Source of the DNA: Sphingomonas pseudosanguinis
GTDB lineage: Bacteria > Pseudomonadota > Alphaproteobacteria > Sphingomonadales > Sphingomonadaceae
Length of the DNA: 64,000 nt
Direction: 5' to 3'
Assembly: GCF_014196255.1 (NCBI RefSeq)
Contig: NZ_JACIDH010000009.1
Coordinates: forward strand, 62,001-126,000
The notes under the pieces are model-generated. The model was not told the origin of the DNA. It saw only the letters and a program-made list of their open reading frames with translations, and made no database searches. A program made the translations under genes and the position numbers. How positions within the stretch are numbered: position 1 is the first letter of the stretch; every line of letters begins with the position of its first letter. Below are positions 7,940-16,876 of this stretch, one piece after another.

Positions 7940-8284
7940 ATGGGCTGGGGCAGGGAGGGGGCGGTCGCGCTCCTGTTGCTCCTCGGCGGTTGCACGACCA
8001 CCCGCCCGGTCGAGGGGCCGGTGCGGCTGGGGCAGATGGCGGCGGTGAACGGGCCGCGTGTGCGGGCGGACCGCGTGATCGAGGACAGCCGCTGCCCCGC
8101 CGATGTCCAGTGCGTCCAGGCGGGGCGCTTGGTGGTGCGGGTGACGGTGTTCGGGGGCGGCTGGTCGCGGGTGATGGACCTCGAACCCGGCGTGCCCGTA
8201 GTCGTCGCCGATGGCCGCCTGACGCTGGTGGCGGCGACGGCGCGGCCGTATCGGTTTACCTTTGATTTTCAGGGCGGGCTGTAG
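7940..8284 (+). CDS. Small lipoprotein of unknown function
   Basis: About 114 aa from the ATG at 7940, 4 bp after the previous stop. A signal sequence (VALLLLLGGC) gives a lipobox with Cys near residue 18. The mature protein is predicted to be beta-rich and has a conserved-looking pair of cysteines in the segment EDSRCPADVQCVQAG, probably a disulfide. It is likely anchored in the outer membrane and co-transcribed with the I78-like lipoprotein just upstream. A GTG at 7929 is an alternative start. Confidence 0.65.
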   Translation: MGWGREGAVALLLLLGGCTTTRPVEGPVRLGQMAAVNGPRVRADRVIEDSRCPADVQCVQAGRLVVRVTVFGGGWSRVMDLEPGVPVVVADGRLTLVAATARPYRFTFDFQGGL

Positions 8285-8339
8285 CGGCAGGGCAGGGCAG
8301 GGGTTGGGGAGGGGCATCGCCTCAAACGGCCCGCCCGTC

Positions 8340-8383
8340 GAAGCGCCCCACCCCCGGCCCCTCCCCTGAAGGGGAGGGGTGGG
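8340..8383. repeat. GC-rich palindromic intergenic repeat (REP-like)
   Basis: The stretch begins GAAGCGCCCCACCCCC and contains the hairpin CCCCTCCCCTGAAGGGGAGGGG. Close copies occur at 27213-27311 as an inverted pair, always between genes. This is a dispersed repeat family, probably REP-like. Confidence 0.6.
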
Positions 8384-8399
8384 TCCATGTCACCCTGCT

Positions 8400-8651
8400 C
8401 TAGGCTCGCCGCGTCAGCGTGGCGGCTAGGAGCAGTCCGGCGCCGAGCTGTAGCAGGCCGTACGCCCGCCTGCGTCCCGGATGATCGGCGAAGGGGCGGA
8501 CGAGCAGGTCGACGGCTTCGACCTCGGATCGCCAGAGATCGACATGCCGTCTGGGCTGGAGCAACCCGAGCAGACCGTCACCGATCATGAAGACCGCCGC
8601 CATCTCCGCCGAGCGCCGGATGCCGAGTTGCAGGTTGGACAGGTCGTGCAT
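8400..8651 (-). CDS. Small hydrophobic protein, probable membrane protein
   Basis: About 83 aa, starting MHDLSNLQLGIRRSAEMAAV. The ATG at 8651 has an AGGAG ribosome-binding site at ideal spacing; an ATG two codons upstream (8657) lies too close. Two hydrophobic stretches (AAVFMIGDGLLGLL and AYGLLQLGAGLLLAATL) suggest two membrane helices. It ends just after the intergenic repeat at 8340-8383 and lies next to another small membrane protein on the opposite strand. Family not recognised. Confidence 0.6.
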   Translation of the reverse strand: MHDLSNLQLGIRRSAEMAAVFMIGDGLLGLLQPRRHVDLWRSEVEAVDLLVRPFADHPGRRRAYGLLQLGAGLLLAATLTRRA

Positions 8652-8794
8652 GGTCATTCTCCTGCACAGCTAACGCAGGGGCTGACGGTTTCGCCGCATG
8701 GCGGCGCGCCGCATCACGTGATCGTTCCACTGGACGCGGGGGCCTGCCATCCTATCTCAAGCCCGGTGCGATGCTCGCGCCAGGGAGCGAATCG

Positions 8795-9124
8795 ATGAAG
8801 AAGGTTGGAGCCGGTTACCGCTGGCCGGTCGTGGTGCTCAACGCGATCCTGGAGATCAGCAAGCGCCGGGTGCGCCGCCTCGCGGTGCGGCTGCTGGTGG
8901 TGACCGCGCTGGCCTATCTGCTGGGCGTGACGATCAACTCCGATCACAAGATCGAGAGCACGATGCACATCCTGCTGGCGCTGTTCGTCGTGGCGATCAT
9001 GGTCCATGGGGTGGCGAGCTATGCCGGGCACCGCGACAATATCCGCATGAGCCGGATGGAGAATGGCTGGCGCGCCTATCGCCTGTGGCGGCGTATTCAG
9101 GCGGCGCGGGCCGTGCCGGCGTGA
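8795..9124 (+). CDS. Small inner-membrane protein of unknown function
   Basis: 109 aa from the ATG at 8795 (MKKVGAGYRWPVVVL), with GGGAG upstream. Two membrane helices are visible (LAVRLLVVTALAYLLGVTI and MHILLALFVVAIMVHGVASY), joined by a short charged loop with HKIES and flanked by Arg-rich cytoplasmic segments. The C-terminus is basic and amphipathic. No family recognised. It ends 25 bp before the convergent YdcF-like gene. Confidence 0.65.
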   Translation: MKKVGAGYRWPVVVLNAILEISKRRVRRLAVRLLVVTALAYLLGVTINSDHKIESTMHILLALFVVAIMVHGVASYAGHRDNIRMSRMENGWRAYRLWRRIQAARAVPA

Positions 9125-9149
9125 TCGAGGCGCCGACCTGCTCGCGCCC

Positions 9150-10238
9150 TCAAGGGTCGAGCGGGTCGGCGGGGTCGATGCGCAAGGAGTCGCGCGATGG
9201 GCGCAGCGCGACGGCGGTCGGGGCGATGCGCGCGGACAGGGTGGCGGGCTGATAGCCCAGTTCGCGCGTGTTGCGCGCCGCGAAGGCGGGGCTGGCGATC
9301 GAATCGATATGGGCGGCGTTGCTGACGACCAGCATGTCGTGGTCGAGCGGTGCGCCCATCGCGATCAGGCGGCGGGTGGCGTTGCGTACATTGGTGGTGG
9401 TGTGCCGGGCATAGGGATCGATCACGATCGCGTCGGCCGGAACGCCATAGCGCTCGATCAGCGCGCGGCGCATCTCCAGCGCCTCGACATGGGTGGTGCC
9501 GCGCGGATGGACTGCCCCACCGCTGACGATCAGGAAGGGGGCGAGGCCTTGCGCGTAATAGCCCATGGCGGTGCGGACATTCACCTTGGCCTTGGCGCTG
9601 AGCGGCGTGGTCGGCTCGTCCGGCCCGACGCCCAGCACCAGGATCGCGCTGTAGCGATAGCGGCCCCAGTCGATGCCGCGCGCGCGGGCGAAGGCGGCGG
9701 CATTGTGCCGCTGGTCGAGCGGTTCGAAGGCGACCGCCTCGTCTCGCGAATTGGCGTCGAGCAGCGCGAGCGCGAGCGACAGGCTGATGTCGCCCGCCAC
9801 CGCCGGATCGTCCCGCTGCGCGCCCGCCAGGGTGACGGCATCGGCGACCTTGGCAGCGAAGGCCTCGCTGCCAAAGGGCGCGTCCGATCCGTCGATCATC
9901 GGATAGCGCGGCAATTTGCCGACGCCGTAGACCCGCAGGATATCGTTCAGTCCGTCGACCTGCCGGCGCACGTCATCGGCGCGCTCGGGCGACCGGGCGG
10001 CCAGCGCCTCGCGTTCGTCATCGCCCAGGGTCGCGGCCGCGACGATACAGGCGGGCACCCCGGCGCAGGCGGCGACGCGCGCCTCCCGGCCCGCACCCGC
10101 CAGCCGGTGCCCGCCCAAGGCGGGGAACAGCCGCGCCGCCATCGCCGCCAGCCGGGCGTCGCGCACCGGCGTCTCGGCGTCGGCCGCGCCGGGCGCGGTC
10201 ATGGCGAGAAGGATGGCCGCCGCCATGATCCGCGCCAT
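9150..10238 (-). CDS. ElyC/SanA/YdcF-family protein (DUF218)
   Basis: 362 aa with an N-terminal signal sequence (MARIMAAAILLAMTAPGAADA). The C-terminal half is the DUF218/YdcF fold: AILVLGVGP, then PFLIVSGGAVHPRGTTHVEAL and ARHTTTNVRNATRRL, a pattern shared by SanA/ElyC envelope proteins. Family members act in envelope integrity; the exact reaction is not established. The N-terminal about 170 residues are a less familiar helical extension. It starts 5 bp after the TonB receptor stop codon, so it is the third gene of the GH92-TonB operon, which suggests a role tied to that uptake system. Confidence 0.8.
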   Translation of the reverse strand: MARIMAAAILLAMTAPGAADAETPVRDARLAAMAARLFPALGGHRLAGAGREARVAACAGVPACIVAAATLGDDEREALAARSPERADDVRRQVDGLNDILRVYGVGKLPRYPMIDGSDAPFGSEAFAAKVADAVTLAGAQRDDPAVAGDISLSLALALLDANSRDEAVAFEPLDQRHNAAAFARARGIDWGRYRYSAILVLGVGPDEPTTPLSAKAKVNVRTAMGYYAQGLAPFLIVSGGAVHPRGTTHVEALEMRRALIERYGVPADAIVIDPYARHTTTNVRNATRRLIAMGAPLDHDMLVVSNAAHIDSIASPAFAARNTRELGYQPATLSARIAPTAVALRPSRDSLRIDPADPLDP

Positions 10239-10243
10239 GCGAC

Positions 10244-12763
10244 TTACCAGGACTTGCTGAGGATGAAGCGCACGGTGCGGCCGAAGATCGGGCGGCCATA
10301 GATCGCATCGCGCGAGGTCTGGCCGTCAAGCTGGTCGGTGCGCGGATTGCCCTCGGTCAGGCCTTTGTTGTTGAAGATATTGTCGCCGACGACCTGGAAC
10401 TGGAAGCCGCCATGGGTCAGCGTCGCGCCCAGGCCGAACGTGTTATAGGCGGGCAGGCCGGTATTGTTGAACAGATCGACATAGCGCCGGCCGACATATT
10501 CGTAGCGGCCATAGACCTCGACCTGGTCGCTCCCTGCGTCGAAGGCGAAGGTCGGGCGGATATTGCCGAACACCTTGGGCTCGCGGATGATCTGCTTGCC
10601 ATTGACCGCCGAAGGATCGGCGCCCGCGCTGTTCTGTAGATTCTTGTACTTCGGCTCCTGATAGGTGAACGAGCCGGAGACGAAGAACCAGGGGGCAGGG
10701 GCCAGCATGCCGTCGACCTCGACGCCCTTGACCTCGGCCTGGCCGATAAAGGGCACCGCCTGGTCGTTGCGGCCGGTGGTCGGGTTGAACGCCACGAACG
10801 AGGCGTTGAACGGATCGAACTTCGTATAGAAGCCGGTCATGTACAGATAGTTGCGGCCGAACGAGGCCTTCAGCCCGGCCTCATACTGGTCGGCCTGCGT
10901 CTTCACCAGCACGGGGTTGATATTGTAGTAGCTGGCCGACTGGGGCGGCACTTCCAGATGCGAGGCGCGCAGATAGCCGCCGAAATGGGTGCTGACGTCG
11001 TAATTGACGCCGACCGTCCAGTTGGTCGCGACCGGGCTGTCCTTGCGGGTCTGTCGCGCGCCGTCGAAGCTGCGCACACTATTGTCGGCGAGCGTCGCGG
11101 GATCGCCCAGATTGACCGAGGTCGAGGTCAGGCCATAGCCGCTGATATTGTACCATTCGTGGCGGATACCGCCATCGATGCGCAGGCCGGGCGTCACTTC
11201 CCAGGTGTCGTTGGCATAGACCGCATAGACGGTCGAATCGACATCGCCCTGGTTGAGCGTGGTGCCATAGCGCAGCACGCCCTTGTCGGTGACCGAGCCG
11301 AGCACCGCGCCGGTCGCCGAATAGGCGACGAGGTCGAGCGTGCGGGGCTGGCCGCGCACCTCCATCAAATAGTCCTGATAGACTGCCTTGTTGGTCAGAC
11401 CGTAGGCGGAGGCATAGCCGCCCAGGCGCAGGTCGTGGGTGCCGAAGCCGGTGTCGAACTTGCGGGTGACGCTGACATCGCCCTGGCCCGAATAGAAGTT
11501 GGAGTCGACGCCGCGATACTGGCCCTGCACGACGAGGCCCGAGGCGGAATAGGGATCATAGGCGGTCGCACCGTTGGTGCCCGACAGCGCATAGCCCAGC
11601 CGCGCGACCGCGCCGAAGGCGGTCGTCGCCGCGCTCTGGAAACCGCGTGCGAAGCTGTTGGCGTCGACCGGGTTGGAGGTCGAATAGAGCGCGTCGAAGC
11701 GCAGCTTGCCCTGGGTGTAGCCGGCCTTGGCCGCGAACTGCCAGCCGCCGAACTCGGCGTCATATTGCAGGCCGATATTGCCATATTCCATGTGGCGGCC
11801 ATCGGCGAGATCGCGCGTCTCGCTGCGCACCACGCCGGCCGCATCGCGGTACTTCAGCGTCACGCCGCGAAAGGCGGGCGAGTTCAGCGTGCCCCGGAAG
11901 AAGTCGATATACGGATCGAGCGACACCGACGGGTTGCGCGGATCGGCCACGGGGATCGGCAGATAGAAGGTGTTGTGGTCGTTCAGATAGTTGACGCTGA
12001 TCTTCAGCGTACCATTGTCCAGGTCGCGCTTGATATTGGCACGGATCTGGCCGCCGCGATCATTGGGGAAGCCGTTGTTGCGCTGTCCCCCGTCGCGGCG
12101 CAGATAGCCGCCGATCGCATAATAGGTCCGCTCGCCCAGCGGCCCGGCCTGCATCGCGTCGAGGCGATAGAGATCGGTGGTGCCCAGCGTCGCCTGCACC
12201 TTGCCGCGCGTGGTGTCGGTGCCGGTCACGGTGATCGAGTTGACGATCGCGGCGGCCTGGCTGGCGAAGATCGGCGCCGGGCCGCCGCGCACCACCTCGA
12301 CCCGCTCGGTCATCAGGTCGTAGCGGTTGAGGCTGTCACCGCGGAAGAAATTGCCGTTGATGTCGTGGAACAGCGGCAGGCCGTCCTGCTGGAACACGGA
12401 ATAGCCGTCATCGGTCGGGATGCCGCGCACGCGGGTGACGTTCTGCACCTCGCCACCGGTCGCCTCGACTTGGATGCCGGGCAGCTTGCCGAGCAGGTCG
12501 GCGAAGTTGAGAGGGGCGAGCCGCTTCACATCGTCCTGGCCGAGCGAATTGACCGCATAGGACACGTCGAAACGGCGCTGGCGACGGGCCGAGCCGGTGA
12601 CGATCACCTCTTCGCCGGTCAGCTCCTGCGCATCGGCGTCGGCCTGCGTCTGCGCCTCGGCCGCGTCAGTGGCGGTCGTCTGCGCGGCGGCCAGTTGCGG
12701 CACCGCCGTCAACACGGCGCTGAGGATGGTGGCGCGGAGCAGCGCGGCTTTGCCAAAGGTCAT
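10244..12763 (-). CDS. TonB-dependent outer-membrane receptor
   Basis: About 839 aa from the ATG at 12763 (MTFGKAALLRATIL), with a signal peptide ending near AAAQ. The TonB box region EEVIVTG is followed by the plug domain (PLNFADLLGKLPGIQVEATG, RVEVVRGGPAPIFASQ). A 22-strand barrel follows, ending in the aromatic residue of FILSKSW, typical for BAM-assembled proteins. It lies between a GH92 glycosidase gene (upstream) and a YdcF-like gene, so the ligand is probably an alpha-mannoside or a related glycan, not a siderophore. This ligand call is inference from context. Confidence 0.9.
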   Translation of the reverse strand: MTFGKAALLRATILSAVLTAVPQLAAAQTTATDAAEAQTQADADAQELTGEEVIVTGSARRQRRFDVSYAVNSLGQDDVKRLAPLNFADLLGKLPGIQVEATGGEVQNVTRVRGIPTDDGYSVFQQDGLPLFHDINGNFFRGDSLNRYDLMTERVEVVRGGPAPIFASQAAAIVNSITVTGTDTTRGKVQATLGTTDLYRLDAMQAGPLGERTYYAIGGYLRRDGGQRNNGFPNDRGGQIRANIKRDLDNGTLKISVNYLNDHNTFYLPIPVADPRNPSVSLDPYIDFFRGTLNSPAFRGVTLKYRDAAGVVRSETRDLADGRHMEYGNIGLQYDAEFGGWQFAAKAGYTQGKLRFDALYSTSNPVDANSFARGFQSAATTAFGAVARLGYALSGTNGATAYDPYSASGLVVQGQYRGVDSNFYSGQGDVSVTRKFDTGFGTHDLRLGGYASAYGLTNKAVYQDYLMEVRGQPRTLDLVAYSATGAVLGSVTDKGVLRYGTTLNQGDVDSTVYAVYANDTWEVTPGLRIDGGIRHEWYNISGYGLTSTSVNLGDPATLADNSVRSFDGARQTRKDSPVATNWTVGVNYDVSTHFGGYLRASHLEVPPQSASYYNINPVLVKTQADQYEAGLKASFGRNYLYMTGFYTKFDPFNASFVAFNPTTGRNDQAVPFIGQAEVKGVEVDGMLAPAPWFFVSGSFTYQEPKYKNLQNSAGADPSAVNGKQIIREPKVFGNIRPTFAFDAGSDQVEVYGRYEYVGRRYVDLFNNTGLPAYNTFGLGATLTHGGFQFQVVGDNIFNNKGLTEGNPRTDQLDGQTSRDAIYGRPIFGRTVRFILSKSW

Positions 12764-12868
12764 GATTTCCCCCGATTTGGATCTATTGGCGGCTCCCATG
12801 GCGGTATTGCACGACAGTTTTGTGAATTTCCTCAGCTTTTATCGAGCGATCCAGATCAAGGAGCCAGA

Positions 12869-14893
12869 TCAACGAGGACGCGTGGTCACGGTCAGCGTGC
12901 CACCTTCCATCAGCGCCTGGTGCGTCACCCGCCAGTCGCCCAGCGGGCGGCCGTTCCAGTCGGCACGCACGACCAGGCCGTCGCGCGGACCGACCCGGCG
13001 CACGGTCATCCGCCGCCCACCGCCCAGATCGAGCGTGGTGTGCGCGAAGGCGGGCACGCTGACCGCATACCATGGCTCGCCCGGCACCAGCGGATAGAGG
13101 CCGAGCGTGGCGAAGACATACCAGGCGGTCATCGCGCCGGCATCGTCGTCCATGCCATCGGCAAAACCCTGCGGCGCCAGCGCGAAGCTGCGCCCGACAA
13201 AGGGCTGGGGCAGCTTGCCCGCATTGGTATAGGGATGCGCCATCGGCCGGGTGAGGATCGTGCGGACCAGATCGGCGGTCGCCTGCGGTTCACCCGCCGC
13301 GCCGAACAGCCAGGGGACATGGATGTCCGGCTCGTTGGTCATGTTGAACAGGCCGGCGTCGAAGAAATGGTGCAGCTGCGCCAGCCAGGCGCCACGCCCC
13401 GTGGTCGCAATCATCCAGTCGAGATCGAAGACCGGCGCCCAGCGATATTGCCACAGCGTCCCCTGATACAGGCCGCGCGCCTTGACGGTGTCGCCGTCCG
13501 CGCCCGGCGTCTCGAACACCGATCGCCACATCGTCCGATAGCCCTGCGACCGGGTCAGGAAGCGGGCGGCCAGCGCGTTGTCACCCAGGTCGCGGGCGAG
13601 TTGTGCGGTCGCCCAATCGTCATAGGCGGCCTCGATCTGCTGGTCGGGCGTCTCGCGTTGCAGCGTCGCGCTGTCGGCGACCATCCCCTTCAGCGCGGCC
13701 GCGGCGTCGAAGTCGGCGATCCCCTTGCGCCGCATATCGAGCAGCGCGATCCCGGCATGTTCGGTGCGTACCGTCAGGAACGGTTCGCTCGGCGTCGCCC
13801 ATTGCGCCTTGCCGCGCGTGTAGAGATCGGCGAGCGAGCGGGCGATGTCCTGCGCGCGTTCGGGCTGCAGCAGCCCGAGCAGCGGCAATTGCGTGCGGTA
13901 ATTGTCCCAGAGCGACCAGCTGGCATAGCGGGTCTGGCCGGCGGGCGAGCGCACGATGCTGCCGTCATTCTCGCGGTGCCGGCCATCGGGATCGTCGATC
14001 GCCACCGGCGTCTGGAACACGCGGAACAGCGACGTGTAGAACAGCGCGCGCTCGGCGCGCGATCCCTCCGGCTGGACGCGGCCGAGCGCGGCGTTCCAGC
14101 CGGCGCGCGTCTCTTCGGCAATAGCCTCCAACCCGCGATCGCCCAGTTCGTGGGCCCGGACGCTGGCGGCGCCCTCGCCGTCGACGCTCGACAGGCCGGT
14201 CGCCAGCGCGATCACATCGCCGCGCTTGAGGGTAAGGTCCAGCGTCGCGACGCCGCCCTGCACCGTGACCATGCGGCCCAGCGGACGGCCGTTCAGCGTC
14301 AGCCGGCTGGACGAGAAGAGGCGATAACGGCCCTGATCGCAGACCGTGCCCGCGATCATGTCGGCGCGTAGGTCTTCGCTCGACATGGTGTGCCAGGTGG
14401 CGGAGGCGCGCTTGGCATAGCTGTGCTGCGCATCGAGCCGCAGGGTGAACGTGCCTGTCCGCTCGACCGAAAAGCGCAGCAGCCCGGCCCCGCGCGTCGC
14501 GGTCGCCTCCGCCGTTACGCCGTCGCCATAGCGCACGCGGTACAGGCCGGCGCGCGCTCGCTCGCTGCGCTTGTCCATCGGCGCGGGGCCGATGCTGCCC
14601 GCCCTGCGCAGCGACACGAGCAGGTCGCCACCCGCGCCGCCACAGCCGACCCCAACCCCGCGCGTGAAGGAAAAGCCGTGCAGCCGCGTGGCGGCGAAGT
14701 CATAGCCGGCATGGTTGGCGGGATCGGTGTCGGGGCCGAGCTGGACCATGCCGAACGGCGCGACGGCGGCCGGGGTCAGCTGGCCGAAATCGGCGAGCGT
14801 GCCGACAAGGGGATCGACCAGATCGGCGGGCGTCTCGCGGCCCGGGGCAGGGGCCGCGCCCAGGGCCAGCGCGGCCGCCATCATCCATGTCAT
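12869..14893 (-). CDS. GH92 family glycoside hydrolase (alpha-mannosidase type)
   Basis: 674 aa with a signal peptide (MTWMMAAALALGAAPAPG). GH92 landmarks are visible: the N-terminal PLVGTLADFGQLTPAAVAPFG segment with MVQLGPDTD and GYDF, then TNEPDIHVPWLFGAAGEPQ and GMDDDAGAMTAWYVFATLG in the C-terminal (alpha/alpha)6 domain. GH92 enzymes are Ca-dependent inverting alpha-mannosidases acting on the tips of glycans; the Asp-rich DDDAG loop is in the catalytic region. Probably periplasmic. First gene of the GH92 - TonB receptor - YdcF operon, 105 bp before the receptor. Length is near the family norm. Confidence 0.85.
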   Translation of the reverse strand: MTWMMAAALALGAAPAPGRETPADLVDPLVGTLADFGQLTPAAVAPFGMVQLGPDTDPANHAGYDFAATRLHGFSFTRGVGVGCGGAGGDLLVSLRRAGSIGPAPMDKRSERARAGLYRVRYGDGVTAEATATRGAGLLRFSVERTGTFTLRLDAQHSYAKRASATWHTMSSEDLRADMIAGTVCDQGRYRLFSSSRLTLNGRPLGRMVTVQGGVATLDLTLKRGDVIALATGLSSVDGEGAASVRAHELGDRGLEAIAEETRAGWNAALGRVQPEGSRAERALFYTSLFRVFQTPVAIDDPDGRHRENDGSIVRSPAGQTRYASWSLWDNYRTQLPLLGLLQPERAQDIARSLADLYTRGKAQWATPSEPFLTVRTEHAGIALLDMRRKGIADFDAAAALKGMVADSATLQRETPDQQIEAAYDDWATAQLARDLGDNALAARFLTRSQGYRTMWRSVFETPGADGDTVKARGLYQGTLWQYRWAPVFDLDWMIATTGRGAWLAQLHHFFDAGLFNMTNEPDIHVPWLFGAAGEPQATADLVRTILTRPMAHPYTNAGKLPQPFVGRSFALAPQGFADGMDDDAGAMTAWYVFATLGLYPLVPGEPWYAVSVPAFAHTTLDLGGGRRMTVRRVGPRDGLVVRADWNGRPLGDWRVTHQALMEGGTLTVTTRPR

Positions 14894-14970
14894 CCGACCG
14901 ATCCCTTGTTTGCCGAGCCAAGCGCGGCCTCATGAAGCGCCATCTTTACAGGGACATGACGCGAAGGCTT

Positions 14971-15843
14971 CTATTCATCCCCGCCCGCAAAGGCCGCGCG
15001 GTGATCGCGGACGAAGGTCCGGAAGTCGCGCGGCGGATGGTCGGTCAGCCGTTCGATCTCGAAGGTCGGGTCGATGTCGTGATGGCCTGCCACCACATCG
15101 GCGAACTGGACGACCAGCCCCCTGGTCATCCAGCGCGAATTGCCGGTCAACCGGAGGAGGGCGGCGAACAGCGGCTTGGGCAGGTTCAGATAGCGCACGC
15201 GCCGCTTCGTCACCTCGCTAAGGCGCGCGGCGGCCTCCTTCATGTCGAGCGTTTCGGGGCCGGTCAGGAAATAGGTCGCGCCGACATGGCCGTCCTGGGT
15301 CAGCACCGTCGCGGCGACGCGCGCGACGTCACGGGTGTCGACCCAGGATACCGATCCCTTGCCCGCGACCTGGGGCAGGAGGCCCCTGGCGACCGGGTCC
15401 TTGAACCACAGGAAATTCTGCATGAAGGCGGTGGGCTTCAGGATCGTCCAGTCGACGCCCGAGGCGCGCAGATGATGGTCGATGCGCGCATGCGTCCGCG
15501 CCCAGGGCACCGGTGAATGGATATTGCCGTCGGAGGCGGAGATCTTGACGATCCGTTGGACGCCTTCGCGCTTGGCCGCGTCGATCGCGCCGGTCTCCTG
15601 CGCGAACTGGCTTTGCGTGGGCGGAGTGATCAGGAACAGCGCGTCGCAGCCGCGCATCGCGGCCGACAGCGTGTCGGGCCGATCGAAATCGCCGAGCACC
15701 GCGTCCATGCCCTTTTGGCGCAGCGCCTCGACCTGTTCGGGGCGGCGGGCCATGGCGCGGAAGGGGGTGCCGGCTTCGTGCAGCAGGCGACAGACTTCGC
15801 CACCGATGCCGCCGGTGGCGCCAGAGATCAGGATCATGGTCAT
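14971..15843 (-). CDS. NmrA-like NAD(P)-binding oxidoreductase
   Basis: 290 aa from the ATG at 15843 (MTMILISGATGGIGGEV). The Rossmann motif GATGGIGG at residues 8-15 and the later KISASDGNIHSPVPWARTHA and DWTILKPTAFMQN segments match the NmrA/HSCARG-like atypical SDR family, which uses or senses NADP(H). Its ATG overlaps the MarR stop codon by 4 bp, so the two are translated together and are regulated by the MarR operator at 16345. It may be a quinone or stress-related reductase; the substrate is unknown. Confidence 0.85.
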   Translation of the reverse strand: MTMILISGATGGIGGEVCRLLHEAGTPFRAMARRPEQVEALRQKGMDAVLGDFDRPDTLSAAMRGCDALFLITPPTQSQFAQETGAIDAAKREGVQRIVKISASDGNIHSPVPWARTHARIDHHLRASGVDWTILKPTAFMQNFLWFKDPVARGLLPQVAGKGSVSWVDTRDVARVAATVLTQDGHVGATYFLTGPETLDMKEAAARLSEVTKRRVRYLNLPKPLFAALLRLTGNSRWMTRGLVVQFADVVAGHHDIDPTFEIERLTDHPPRDFRTFVRDHRAAFAGGDE

Positions 15844-16328
15844 GCATCCTTTTCGTCGGAGGGGAGAGGGGAGGGGGGCTGGTCGAGCCGTTCGGAGATC
15901 AGCGCGACCATTGCGTGGAGCGTGGCGATGGCATCGCGGATGCGCGCGGCGCCGATCCCCTCGGCAATGGCCCGGTCGATCGGCGCGACGGCCTGCTCGG
16001 CGCCCGCCACCGCGTCCGCACCCGCCGGGGTCAGCACCACCAGCTTCGCGCGGCGATGGTGCGGATTGTCGCGAAAATCGACCAGCTTCTGGTCGGCCAG
16101 CAGATCGACGATGCGCTGCACCGCCTGGCGCGTCAGCCCCATGTTGCGCGCGATGGAGGCCACCGCCAGCGGTCCCGGCGCATAGCGCAGCGCGGCCAGC
16201 ACCTGCCACCAGGCGCTGGTCAACCCGAGATGCGCGACCAGCTCATTGCCCGCGCTGACCAGCCGGCCATTGGCGGCGAACACCGCCAGCGCGAGTTCGC
16301 GCACGTCCGATGTGGCGGCCGGGGTCAT
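15840..16328 (-). CDS. MarR-family transcriptional regulator
   Basis: 162 aa. The winged-helix core is clear: SAWWQVLAALRYAPGPLAVASIARNMGLTRQAVQRIVDLL, then DFRDNPHHRRAKLVVLTPAG (wing). MarR proteins bind inverted repeats and respond to phenols, oxidants or antibiotics. Its own promoter carries an 18-bp inverted repeat (16345-16362) 17 bp upstream of the ATG, and the same element precedes the gene at 16430-16842. This predicts autoregulation and control of both units. Overlaps the NmrA gene by 4 bp. Confidence 0.88.
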   Translation of the reverse strand: MTPAATSDVRELALAVFAANGRLVSAGNELVAHLGLTSAWWQVLAALRYAPGPLAVASIARNMGLTRQAVQRIVDLLADQKLVDFRDNPHHRRAKLVVLTPAGADAVAGAEQAVAPIDRAIAEGIGAARIRDAIATLHAMVALISERLDQPPSPLPSDEKDA

Positions 16329-16344
16329 GCGGCTTGGGGTGGAA

Positions 16345-16362
16345 TTGACAACATACTGTCAA
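16345..16362. promoter_or_regulatory. MarR-type operator, copy 1
   Basis: Inverted repeat TTGACA-ACATAC-TGTCAA, 17 bp upstream of the marR ATG. The half-sites TTGACA and TGTCAA are perfect complements. The surrounding 40 bp are nearly identical to copy 2 at 16859-16876. Binding by the adjacent MarR is inferred. Confidence 0.7.
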
Positions 16363-16429
16363 AATGGCCTGCGCCTTCGATGGTTCCGCGCGCATCGTCG
16401 AGGGCGCTTATCGGGACGTGCCCACGGCG

Positions 16430-16842
16430 TCAGCGAAATCGGCCCTGCCAGTCATAGAGGTCTGCGGTCGTGGCATATTCGCGCAGATAGGCGATCTTCC
16501 CATCACGGAGCCTAGCGATAGTCGATCCGTCAAAGCGCTGTTCCTCACCCCGCCAGCTATAGTGAAAGTGCCACTCGGCGACCTCGATGTCGGGAAAGCA
16601 GCGGAGATCGCGGATCGTCCATGCGATGACTCGCCCGCCCTCTCCGCACCAGGTCGGCACCCATTGTTCGATCCAATGATGGCCGCGATAGACCGGCCCG
16701 AAGCTCTCGATGACGAGGCAATCACGGGTCAGCGTGTCGAGAATGCCCGCCACGTCATGCTCCCGCCAGGCCGCGATATAGCGTTCGATCAGCGACACGG
16801 ACGGGGGGTGAGCGGTTGGCGGGAAGGGGTGGTGGGGGTCAT
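16430..16842 (-). pseudogene. SnoaL/NTF2-like protein, apparently frameshifted near its start
   Basis: The body (SLIERYIAAWREHDVAGILD, RCFPDIEVAEWHFHYSWRGE, RLRDGKIAYLREYATTAD) is a SnoaL-like NTF2-fold domain of about 120 aa. The start implied by the duplicated promoter is the ATG at 16842, 17 bp from its operator exactly as in marR. That frame runs into the body only if one C is added in the 6-base C run (G run at 16803-16808 on the plus strand). Otherwise translation would need the GTG at 16798, which has no good ribosome-binding site. Either a pseudogene or a homopolymer error. Function of the fold member unknown. Confidence 0.6.
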
Positions 16843-16858
16843 GTGGCTTGGGGTGTAG

Positions 16859-16876
16859 TTGACAGCATACTGTCAA
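16859..16876. promoter_or_regulatory. MarR-type operator, copy 2
   Basis: TTGACA-GCATAC-TGTCAA. It differs from copy 1 by one spacer base. The copies share the flanks GGCTTGGGGTG on one side and AAAATGG on the other, and sit at the same 17-bp distance from an ATG (16842). It is thus a duplicated promoter-operator that likely puts the SnoaL-like gene under the same MarR. Confidence 0.7.

Noticed and set aside
10958..14371. 1137-aa plus-strand frame opposite the TonB receptor and GH92 genes
   Set aside because: It spans two real genes on the other strand and shows only the composition of an antisense frame.
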